Shown here in pieces: positions 56,444 through 64,000 of a stretch of DNA of 64,000 nt. The notes below the pieces were generated by a model. The model did no database searches and had not been told where the DNA came from. It saw only the letters and a program-made list of their open reading frames with translations. The position numbers were made by a program, and so were the translations under genes. The DNA comes from Pseudoalteromonas viridis. Lineage in GTDB: Bacteria; Pseudomonadota; Gammaproteobacteria; Enterobacterales; Alteromonadaceae. The first letter of the stretch is position 1; every line of letters starts with the position of its first letter. The stretch is from assembly GCF_017742995.1 (NCBI RefSeq), contig NZ_CP072426.1:1237392-1301391 (forward strand), written 5' to 3'.

Positions 56444-57343
56444 ATGATTACAATCAATCATAACTCGCTGAAGCTGCTGGCCATCTTTGCAACCGTGATC
56501 GACAGTGGCAGTTTTGCCGCCGCCGCACGGCGTTTACACTCCAGCCGCTCACGGGTGAGCGAGCAGGTGTCTCAGCTGGAACTGCAACTAAATGTACGCC
56601 TGCTACAACGCAGTACTCGCCAGCTCAAGCTGACTCAGGAAGGCGAAAAGGTGTTGCAGCACGCCCGTCAGCTGAAAGGGATATTGCAGCATGTTGAAGC
56701 GGAACTCACAGATACCGAACCCAGCGGCCGGGTTACGCTGACCATGAACCACGACATTGCTCATAAGTTTGTGGTGCCTAAGCTCGACAAACTGGCGCAA
56801 CGTTATCCGCAGATCAGCCTGGACCTTATTGTCGACGACGATCCCCTTGATTTAATTGAGCAGCAGATTGACCTGGCCATTCGTATTGGTTTTATTCGCG
56901 ATGAATCTTTGGTTGCACGTATTCTGCATCAGGAGCGCTTTGCCCTGTTTGCCAGTCCGGCATTGCTCGAAAAACACGGCACACCCCACACGCTTGAGGA
57001 ATTGGAAGCCATGCCCTGGCTGATGCTCAAACAAACCGCAGAGCGCGGCGCACAAATGCTGTATCACCACGAGGAGCCGGTGGTACTGCAGCCACATCAG
57101 CACCACAGCTGCAACTCGCCGTATCTGCTGCAACATATGGTGGTCAGCGGACTTGGCGTGGCTACTTTGTTGCCCTCAACGGTGCAGACGGAGATCAGCG
57201 AGGGCAAACTGGTGCGTATTTTTGAGTCGCTGCACAGCGAGCCGCTGGTGTTTTCTCTGGTTTATCCTTCGCGCCGCCAGGTGCCACAACGTACCCGAGC
57301 CGTGATTGATTTTTTACTCTCGGAATCTTTGTTTGAAGTTTAA
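56444..57343 (+). CDS. LysR-family transcriptional regulator
   Basis: 299 residues: N-terminal winged helix (about 8-65; SGSFAAAARRLHSSRSRVSEQVSQLELQ at its core), then the effector domain (about 90-290; VTLTMNHDIAHKFVVPKLDKL, DLAIRIGF, SPALLEKHG). It is divergent from the QorB-like gene, its probable target. Confidence 0.93.
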   Translation: MITINHNSLKLLAIFATVIDSGSFAAAARRLHSSRSRVSEQVSQLELQLNVRLLQRSTRQLKLTQEGEKVLQHARQLKGILQHVEAELTDTEPSGRVTLTMNHDIAHKFVVPKLDKLAQRYPQISLDLIVDDDPLDLIEQQIDLAIRIGFIRDESLVARILHQERFALFASPALLEKHGTPHTLEELEAMPWLMLKQTAERGAQMLYHHEEPVVLQPHQHHSCNSPYLLQHMVVSGLGVATLLPSTVQTEISEGKLVRIFESLHSEPLVFSLVYPSRRQVPQRTRAVIDFLLSESLFEV

Positions 57344-57492
57344 ATTCTTTTTTATAGAACAAAAGGTGCGATTTTTAGAAATTTTAAAATCTAAAAACGA
57401 ATTTATACTGTTTCATATCGGCTGAGGGGAAAACAACTAAGGGCGTTTCCCGCAAGCCCTGGCTTTGATATTACAAACTTGAGGAAACGGTA

Positions 57493-57939
57493 ATGACTAA
57501 ATTAATTCAACTATTCGACCAAAACACGTCTTTGTCTCATTTTGCGGCGCTGCTGGCGCGCGTTGGCCTGTCAGCGATTTTTATTCTGGCTGCAATGAAC
57601 AAAATTCAGTACTTTGAGGGCAACGCCCAGTATATGGCCTCTAGCGGTTTGCCGGGAGAGCTGCTGCCACTGGTGATTGCGTTTGAGCTGATCGGTGGCC
57701 TGATGATCCTGGGTGGCTTGCTTACTCGTCTGACGGCGATTGCATTTGCCGGATTCAGCCTGGTCAGTGCCTTGCTATTCCACTTCGACCTGGCAGATCA
57801 GATGCAGTTTATTATGTTCTTCAAAAATGTCGCGATGGCGGGTGGTTTCCTGGCGCTGGCGGCACACGGTGCGGGTAAATTCAGTATCGACCACAAAATA
57901 CTGGCATCTCAGCCAATAGTAAAAGGTAAACTTGCTTGA
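57493..57939 (+). CDS. DoxX-family membrane protein
   Basis: 148 residues, four predicted membrane helices: LLARVGLSAIFILAAMNKIQ, GELLPLVIAFELIGGLMILGG, RLTAIAFAGFSLVSALLFHF and MFFKNVAMAGGFLALAAHG, the DoxX/YphA order. The family is linked to redox or thiosulphate metabolism and stress; the exact role varies. GAGGAAACGG precedes the ATG, and a strong terminator follows. Confidence 0.9.
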   Translation: MTKLIQLFDQNTSLSHFAALLARVGLSAIFILAAMNKIQYFEGNAQYMASSGLPGELLPLVIAFELIGGLMILGGLLTRLTAIAFAGFSLVSALLFHFDLADQMQFIMFFKNVAMAGGFLALAAHGAGKFSIDHKILASQPIVKGKLA

Positions 57940-57963
57940 TTAAACCAGATTAAAATGATTAAC

Positions 57964-57995
57964 ACGCGCGGTGGCTTAGCTCACCGCGCGTTTTT
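57964..57995 (+). terminator. Terminator after the DoxX gene
   Basis: ACGCGCGGTG (57964-57973) pairs with CACCGCGCGT (57982-57991), followed by five T residues. Confidence 0.88.
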
Positions 57996-57999
57996 GCTG

Positions 58000-58671
58000 T
58001 TACTCTGCGGCCATTACACGCTTACCATTGGCATCAACCACTAGCAGGTAAGATTTACCAAAATCACCGTTACACAGGTCAACAGCATTGCCGCCAACCT
58101 CAAGCCCGTCGGCACAGCTGCTCACTGCATAATAGCCCGTAACCTGGCCTTTTTCTGTGGTGGTCACTTTCTCTCCGCCCACCATAACGTCGTAGCTGCC
58201 ATTAGCAAACAGGCGTACGTTAAAGACATCGGCCTTATTTTCCTGCTTTTTGCTTATCACAGACAAGGCACGATCGCCGCTTGACTCCCAGGCAATTACC
58301 CACAGATTAGCGCCATCTTTGAGCGTGGTGTTCATACGGTCTTGTTTTTCACCGCTGTTGCTGTCTTTAACACCCAGGTTGATCATATTATTGATGGCTT
58401 TATAGCTGTAGCTATAAGTCTTGCCAACTTCCAATGCTGGCACATCTGCCGACACTACGCTGCCACTGTCGAACAAACCGCTGTAACCTGAACTGATAGA
58501 CCTTTTTTTGGCGTGAAAATCGGCCATATAGTCCAGTGAGTTAACAAAAGACATTTTTGCATCATGGTTCAGTTGCTCTTTTAGCTCGTCGCTACCCTCA
58601 CCACAACCAGTCAGGGCCGCTGATAAACCCAGCAACACTGCCAGCCCTAATCCTTTGTTGACGTTCTTCAT
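58000..58671 (-). CDS. Putative lipoprotein of unknown function
   Basis: About 223 residues from the ATG at 58671 (GGAG upstream). Signal peptide with a lipobox (LLGLSAALTGC), then a polar and beta-rich mature part (YSYSYKAINNMI, KGQVTGYYAVSSCADGLEVGGNAVDLCNGDFGKSYLLVVD) with two Cys that could pair. I do not recognise the family. Confidence 0.75.
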   Translation of the reverse strand: MKNVNKGLGLAVLLGLSAALTGCGEGSDELKEQLNHDAKMSFVNSLDYMADFHAKKRSISSGYSGLFDSGSVVSADVPALEVGKTYSYSYKAINNMINLGVKDSNSGEKQDRMNTTLKDGANLWVIAWESSGDRALSVISKKQENKADVFNVRLFANGSYDVMVGGEKVTTTEKGQVTGYYAVSSCADGLEVGGNAVDLCNGDFGKSYLLVVDANGKRVMAAE

Positions 58672-59084
58672 AATCATCTCCGTAAATCCATACAATAAAA
58701 AGTCATTCTGTCAGGCACTGTGAGGCCTGAAGCAGGTCATTCGCATTGTCTGGCGCTAACCCAGGGCAGTACCAGACGGTGTTGTAAATTAGTGTCTACC
58801 CATATCTTTTACGTGCGCATGTTAACATGATTATTACCTTCACCAAGGTTGGCAAGTGTGCACAATTGTTTAATTTTGTAAGCCAAATGACAGCTCTGTC
58901 ATATACTTCACTCAGCCTCTTTTATAATCTAAAAAGCACTTTAAAATCATGAATTAAAAAGCACCCAGCAGATAAAGCTACAATATGACAAAAAGGTGAC
59001 AATCGGCATTGGATAAACACCCGTATCAGGATAGGGCTGGCAGGTTAATCGCTGCTTAAAACATAGAAAATTCACAATAATGTA
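58672..59084. other. Intergenic region, nothing recognised
   Basis: About 410 AT-rich bases upstream of the lipoprotein gene and downstream of the NRPS terminator. A 107-codon minus-strand ORF at 58947 runs over the end of the NRPS in another frame and is not supported. Confidence 0.55.
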
Positions 59085-59127
59085 AAAATAAAAAGCAACC
59101 CGGGGAATAGGCAGTCGGGTTGCTTTT
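59085..59127 (-). terminator. Terminator of the NRPS gene
   Basis: AAAAGCAACCCG (59091-59102) pairs with CGGGTTGCTTTT (59116-59127); on the minus strand it is followed by TTTTTATTTTTA. It lies just past the stop at 59134. Confidence 0.88.
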
Positions 59128-59133
59128 ATGGGC

Positions 59134-62100
59134 TCAGATCTCAAGCACTTCTTCGTCTTCATCAATGTCACTGTCGTCAAAAGCAGACAGCACAGCCATT
59201 TCGTTGCGGATAAGCTCCGCCACCTGGCCCAGATACTGACACTCAAAGACCTCTGCCACACTGGGCTCAATCTGCCAGTGCGCCTTAATTTCGCTCATCA
59301 GTCGCATCATCAGCAACGAATGTCCGCCCAAATCGAAGAAGTTGGCCGACATACTGATGGTGTCGGGCTCAACCTCCAGCAGGCGTGCAACCACAGTAAC
59401 CAGTTGCTGTTCAAGCGGTGTTTGCGGCGCGATATATTCCTCAGTCATGCCCGTCAGCTCCACTTCGGGCAACGCTTTTCTGTCAATTTTACCATTGGCA
59501 GTGAGTGGCCAGGCGTCGATCAACTGCCAGGCCGACGGCACCATATAAGGCGGCAAACTGGCAGTCAGGCTGGCCCTTAACTGCATTATTAACTCGCTTG
59601 CAGGCAACCCTGATTGTGGTTCAACGTAGGCCACAATCAGGCCACGGGTTTTATCCACCGTAACCAGCGACTGTGCTACCCGCGCGTCCGCATTGAGTGC
59701 GGTTTCAATCTCGCCCAGTTCGACCCGAAAACCCCGGATCTTGATCTGGTCGTCCATCCGCCCGATGTACTCTAACAAGCCATCCGGGCCAAAGCGCACC
59801 AGATCGCCGGTTCGATACAGCCGCGTTGCCTGCCCTGACTGAGTAATGTACGGATTGGCAACAAAACGCTCGTTACTCAGTTGCGGCTGGTTCAGGTACC
59901 CCAGCGCCAGGCCATCGCCGCCCACGCACAACTCGCCCGCCACACCGCCTGGCAACAGTCGTCCCTGCGGACTGAGGATCAGGATCTCATCGCCCTGAAC
60001 ACCCCGACCAATTGGCACACCGGCACTAACGTCTTTGTCTGTCGGTACCGGATAGCAGGCAGTGAAAGTGGTATTTTCAGTCGGACCATACCCGTTGACC
60101 ACAGTCACCTCAGGCAGCGCTGCCTGCACCGCTTTAACAGCCTGCGGGTTAAGTACATCGCCCCCGGCCAGCACGGTTTGCAGTGCCAGTGTATCGCCAC
60201 TTAATGTGCCGCAACTCTTGCTCCATTCGCTAAACAGGCCGGAAGTCAGCCACATAGCGGTGATCCCTTGTGTTCTCAGCACTGTGTTGATCCCTTCCAG
60301 CGAAAGATAGGCCTCGGGATACAGCACACAGCGCCCGCCGTTGAGCAGCGGTCCCCAGATCTCCAATGTGGCGGCATCGAACGCAATATTGGCACTTTGC
60401 AGGAACACCGTCTCGCGGCTGACTGTCATAAAGTTCGGCTCACACACCAGGCGATTCACAGCCCGGTGCGGTGTCATCACGCCTTTTGGTGTGCCGGTCG
60501 AGCCCGAGGTGTAAATCACGTAGGCCAGCGACTGGGCTGTCAGCCCTGCTGGACGGGGTAAATCTGAGGTATCGAGCGCTGACCAAGGGGCATCGTTACC
60601 ATCCAACACTACTTTAGCCACGGTACTAAACGCCAGTGCCTGCTGCTGGGCCTGCTCGATCAGGATCACATTCAGCTGGGTGTCTTCGAGCATATATGCC
60701 AGACGAGACTCAGGGTACGCCGGGTCCAGCGGCACATAAGCACCACCGGCTTTTAAAATGGCCAAAGTCGCGACCAGCAGATCCAGTGAGCGGCCAATAC
60801 ACAAGCCCACTAAGGTACCTGCACCAACCTGATATTCGTCACGCAGATACCGCGCCAGCTGGTTGGCACGCGCGTTCAGCTCGCCATAACTGAGCGCCTG
60901 CGCATTAAGCTGCACCGCAATCTGTTCAGGGGTTGCCGCTGCCTGCGACTCAAATAATTCATGAATACAAGACAAACGCGGATAGCTGGCCTGCTCGCTT
61001 TGCCATGCGTTTTGCTGTGCTACTTCAGCCGCTGGCAGCACCGCCAGAGTCGCCACTGGTTGACAGCTGTCGGTGGTGAGTGCCGCGACCAGCGCATTGA
61101 GCGATGTGTCCATCAAAGCAGCAATGCGGCTTGCCTCCACGCTTTGTTCAATCTGAAAATCCAGTGTAAAACAGGCTTGCTCACCCAGGTCATTGACCGA
61201 CAGGTCAAACGGATAATTAGTGCGTTCACGGGTACTCAACAGCCTGGCAGTGCCTTCACCACCGGCCTCGGCGCTTGCATCGTGTGCGGTATGGCGATAG
61301 TTGAGAATGGCGCTGAACAAAGGCGTGTTGCCGCTCAGGCCGCTGTGGCTTTGCGCTTCGGCCAGCGACACCTGCTCGTAAGGCAGCAACGCTTGCAGTG
61401 CCGCGTTGACCTCGCCCAGCGCAACCTCAGCACTTTGCTGCCCCAGCAAAACGCGCAGCGGCAAGGTATTGATCAGCATTCCCATCATGCGCTCTATACC
61501 AGGCATTGCATTCATCCGCCCCGACATCACAGTACCAAAGACCACCTCATCTCGGCCGGTACAGGCGCTTAGCACCTGTGCCCAGGCCAGATGGAACAGC
61601 GCCGCCGGGCTGCATTGTAAACGTCTGGTAAGCGCGCGGATCTGCTGTGACAGCTCCATGCCCAGCTCGGTGCTGTATTCGGCCACAGCATTGCCATCGC
61701 CAGTTACCTGAGACAAACCAAACGGCAAAGTGGGCGTATCAATATCACCAAGCTGCTCGGTGAAAAACGCCGCCGTATCCAGCTCAGCGCTTTGCGCCAT
61801 TGAGCGGGCAATAAAGTCACGATAAGGCAGGGGCGCAGGCAACTGGGCTTTATTCGGTACGCTCAGCTCAGAGAGCAAAATTTCCAGAGAAACATGGTCG
61901 GTGATTAAATGGTGGAACTTAAGTAACGCATAGACTTGGCCCTGTTCATCCTGCGGTGACACCATCAGTTGGATCAGCGGTGCCGACTCCAGCTCAAAGC
62001 CGTGGGCGGCGTTGGCCACATAGTCTTCAAACTGGGCTTTTATCTGTGCGTGTTCGAATGGCAACTCAGACACCGGCAGCTGCGCCTCACGCAGCACCAC

Positions 62101-64000
62101 CTGCACCGCCTGTGCACGGCCGCGCCAGAAAATCGCGGTGCGCAGCACATCATGGCGCTTAATCACAAAATTCAGCTCATCTATGAGCTGTGCCAGCTGC
62201 GCGCTATCTGCCAGCTCAAACGCCATGGTACTGACATAGGGGTCGTGCTGCTGGTTCAGAGTGTGCACAAACAACACCCCTTCCTGAAGCGGCGCCAGCG
62301 GATACATATCCTGTACGTTCGCAGCACCTCCGGGCACCTTTGCAAGCATGGCATCGATCTCGTCCTGAGCCAGCTCAATCAGCGGCAACATCTCAGGTGT
62401 GATAGTGCTAGCCTGTTCGGGAATGCGGTTTGGCGGCACGCTGAACGCAAAATCAACCAGGGGTTGTGCATCCAGATGCGCGGCCATCGCACTCAAACTG
62501 CCTGCCTTAAACAAGGCTTGCGCCTGGCACTGATAACCCAGCTGTTTAACCCGTGACAGCAGCTGCATGACCAATAAGGAATGGCCGCCCAGCGCAAAAA
62601 AGTTGGCGTCGCGGCTCACTTGCTCAACAGGCAGGTTAAGAACATCGGCCCAGATTGCCGCCAGTGTGCGCTCTGTGTCGCTCTGTGGTGGTACATAGTC
62701 GCCGCTTAAATCGGCTTGCTCGGGCGCGGGCAGCGCCTTGCGGTCAATTTTACCGTTGGATGTTTGTGGCCATTCGTCAATCAGTACAAAGCTGGCCGGG
62801 ATCATGTACTGCGCCAGTGACCGGCTCAGCTCAGTGACAATCGACTCAATCAATGTTTGATCCGGCTGTTCGGTGAGCGGTTTAACGTAGGCCACCAGAC
62901 GCTGGTTGCCTTGCGGATCTGACAAGGCCATTACCAGTGCCGAATCCACCTTATGATGCTCACCAATGTGGTATTCGATTTCGCCCAGCTCGATACGCAG
63001 GCCGCGAATTTTCACCTGATGGTCCATCCGGCCCATATATTCTATGCTGCCATCATCACGAAAGCGCACCAGATCGCCGGTTTTATAGAGCCGCGCGCTT
63101 GGCAGTATCTCTTTAAACGGGTTGTCGATAAAGCGCTCGGCCGTCAGCTCAGGGCGGTTATGATAGCCGCGCGCCAGACCTTCACCGCCAATGTGCAACT
63201 CACCACAGGCGCCTTGCGGTAATAAATTCAGTGACTCGTCCAAAATCACCAGCTGAATATTCTGAATGGGTTTACCAATCGGTACACTGCTGCCGTGTGG
63301 CTGGCTGCAATCCCAGTAGCTGACATCAATAGCCGCTTCCGTCGGGCCATATAAGTTGTGCAACTGCGCGGCTGGCAAACAAGCTCTGAACTGTTCAACA
63401 TGGCTTATTTGCAGCGCTTCACCACTACAGAATACCTGATTGATGGAGGTGCAGCGCTCAAGGTTGCCGTGCTCCAGCATCACACCCAACATAGAAGGCA
63501 CAAAGTGCAACTTGGTGATCCCCGCCGCCACGATCAGCTCGCTGAGGTATTCCGGCTCTTTGTGACCACCCGGTTTGGCAATCACCAGCTGCGCGCCTTT
63601 GAGCATCGGCCAGACGAATTCCCATACGGAGACATCAAAACTGTAAGGGGTCTTTTGCAAAATTCGGTCGTCCGGGCCACAGCCGTATTCGTTGTCCATC
63701 CAGTCAATGCGATTATGCAGCGCCTGATGCTCAACCAGCACGCCTTTTGGCAGCCCGGTGGAGCCCGACGTGTAAATGGTATAGGCCAGATTGCGAGCGT
63801 TAAGACCGATATCACTCACCGCAATATTGGTATCCGGATAAGCGCTAAAATCAAACTCATCCAGTCGCGTAACACTTGCTTTGCCAAGGCTGATTCGCCC
63901 GGCAACCTCTGCTGTGCTAAGTACCACAGAGGCATTGGCATCTTCAACCAGATAGCTCAGACGTGCCGGTGGCAGCTCGGGGTCCAGCGGGACATAGGCA
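59134..64000 (-). CDS. Non-ribosomal peptide synthetase, A-T-C-A-T (5' partial)
   Basis: The frame is open to base 64000 and reads AYVPLDPE at the edge, so the gene continues to the right. About 1620 residues are visible. Order: end of an A domain (YTIYTSGSTGLPKG; LYGPTEAAID), T domain (FFALGGHSLL), C domain (from about 505; MYPLAPLQEGVLF, HHLITDH near 672), a full A domain (YVIYTSGSTGTPKG near 1139, NGYGPTENTTF), a T domain (FFDLGGHSLLMM near 1530) and an acidic tail DSDIDEDEEVLEI. There is no thioesterase or reductase. From pocket residues, the first A resembles a serine code (D-V-W-H-F-S-L) and the second a valine-like code (D-A-L-W-L-G-G); both are inferences by eye. Confidence 0.95.
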   Translation of the reverse strand, partial: AYVPLDPELPPARLSYLVEDANASVVLSTAEVAGRISLGKASVTRLDEFDFSAYPDTNIAVSDIGLNARNLAYTIYTSGSTGLPKGVLVEHQALHNRIDWMDNEYGCGPDDRILQKTPYSFDVSVWEFVWPMLKGAQLVIAKPGGHKEPEYLSELIVAAGITKLHFVPSMLGVMLEHGNLERCTSINQVFCSGEALQISHVEQFRACLPAAQLHNLYGPTEAAIDVSYWDCSQPHGSSVPIGKPIQNIQLVILDESLNLLPQGACGELHIGGEGLARGYHNRPELTAERFIDNPFKEILPSARLYKTGDLVRFRDDGSIEYMGRMDHQVKIRGLRIELGEIEYHIGEHHKVDSALVMALSDPQGNQRLVAYVKPLTEQPDQTLIESIVTELSRSLAQYMIPASFVLIDEWPQTSNGKIDRKALPAPEQADLSGDYVPPQSDTERTLAAIWADVLNLPVEQVSRDANFFALGGHSLLVMQLLSRVKQLGYQCQAQALFKAGSLSAMAAHLDAQPLVDFAFSVPPNRIPEQASTITPEMLPLIELAQDEIDAMLAKVPGGAANVQDMYPLAPLQEGVLFVHTLNQQHDPYVSTMAFELADSAQLAQLIDELNFVIKRHDVLRTAIFWRGRAQAVQVVLREAQLPVSELPFEHAQIKAQFEDYVANAAHGFELESAPLIQLMVSPQDEQGQVYALLKFHHLITDHVSLEILLSELSVPNKAQLPAPLPYRDFIARSMAQSAELDTAAFFTEQLGDIDTPTLPFGLSQVTGDGNAVAEYSTELGMELSQQIRALTRRLQCSPAALFHLAWAQVLSACTGRDEVVFGTVMSGRMNAMPGIERMMGMLINTLPLRVLLGQQSAEVALGEVNAALQALLPYEQVSLAEAQSHSGLSGNTPLFSAILNYRHTAHDASAEAGGEGTARLLSTRERTNYPFDLSVNDLGEQACFTLDFQIEQSVEASRIAALMDTSLNALVAALTTDSCQPVATLAVLPAAEVAQQNAWQSEQASYPRLSCIHELFESQAAATPEQIAVQLNAQALSYGELNARANQLARYLRDEYQVGAGTLVGLCIGRSLDLLVATLAILKAGGAYVPLDPAYPESRLAYMLEDTQLNVILIEQAQQQALAFSTVAKVVLDGNDAPWSALDTSDLPRPAGLTAQSLAYVIYTSGSTGTPKGVMTPHRAVNRLVCEPNFMTVSRETVFLQSANIAFDAATLEIWGPLLNGGRCVLYPEAYLSLEGINTVLRTQGITAMWLTSGLFSEWSKSCGTLSGDTLALQTVLAGGDVLNPQAVKAVQAALPEVTVVNGYGPTENTTFTACYPVPTDKDVSAGVPIGRGVQGDEILILSPQGRLLPGGVAGELCVGGDGLALGYLNQPQLSNERFVANPYITQSGQATRLYRTGDLVRFGPDGLLEYIGRMDDQIKIRGFRVELGEIETALNADARVAQSLVTVDKTRGLIVAYVEPQSGLPASELIMQLRASLTASLPPYMVPSAWQLIDAWPLTANGKIDRKALPEVELTGMTEEYIAPQTPLEQQLVTVVARLLEVEPDTISMSANFFDLGGHSLLMMRLMSEIKAHWQIEPSVAEVFECQYLGQVAELIRNEMAVLSAFDDSDIDEDEEVLEI

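Noticed and set aside
59128..61572. Several 100-200-codon plus-strand ORFs over the second NRPS
   Set aside because: Antisense shadows in GC-rich coding sequence.

Overview
The window looks like chromosomal DNA of a marine gammaproteobacterium, most likely a pigmented, secondary-metabolite-rich Pseudoalteromonas. This is inferred from gene content (secreted GH5 and trypsin enzymes with CBM5/12 modules, NRPS genes, a GlyGly-CTERM protein, LysR, GGDEF and CadC-type regulators) and moderate GC, not from a marker gene. Most genes are short independent units separated by hairpin terminators.

Region by region: 0-6.2 kb holds the 3' part of a hybrid histidine kinase, a cupin, tRNA-Ala(GGC), a divergent FMN-reductase/LysR pair, a TPR protein and an unassigned HTH-like protein. 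6.2-18.2 kb is rich in secreted proteins: a trypsin with alternating PKD and CBM5/12 domains, a solute-binding protein, a GH5 cellulase, a PQQ-type beta-propeller and a fibrinogen-domain protein. It also carries a galactofuranose pair (glf plus a glycosyltransferase). 18.5-25.9 kb has a free-standing C-A-T-C NRPS, an MFS transporter and an S41 peptidase. 26-34.1 kb has a GlyGly-CTERM protein, a CadC-like regulator, a VOC protein with a 26-codon leader ORF, a frameshifted outer-membrane barrel and an M13 peptidase.

34.3-50.1 kb is a complete type I-E CRISPR-Cas island. Array 1 (19 repeats) lies beside cas2; reading from right to left come WYL regulator-cas3-small membrane protein-cas8e/cas11 fusion-cas7-cas5-cas6e-cas1-cas2; array 2 (30 repeats) lies beyond the regulator. 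Both arrays have their leader on the right, with shared leader motifs, so both are read from the minus strand. There is no separate cas11 gene: its signature forms the C-terminus of Cas8e. Between the WYL gene and array 2 are two diverged tRNA-like elements, an orphan CRISPR-like repeat and a three-gene cassette of unknown proteins, at least two of them membrane proteins. A second orphan repeat followed by a hairpin sits between cas3 and cas8e, where a cas-regulating guide RNA could be encoded. Two related outer-membrane barrel genes flank the island, one intact and one frameshifted.

50.1-59 kb returns to ordinary genes: three small genes, the barrel, a secreted LNS2/HAD protein, a diguanylate cyclase, a divergent QorB-like/LysR pair, DoxX and a lipoprotein. 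The right edge is the 3' end of a multimodular NRPS (A-T-C-A-T, no thioesterase) that continues beyond the window.

Three short genes (near 31.8, 45.0 and 47.5 kb) each appear broken by a single-base indel, two or three of them at homopolymers. Sequencing error, phase variation and real decay cannot be told apart here.
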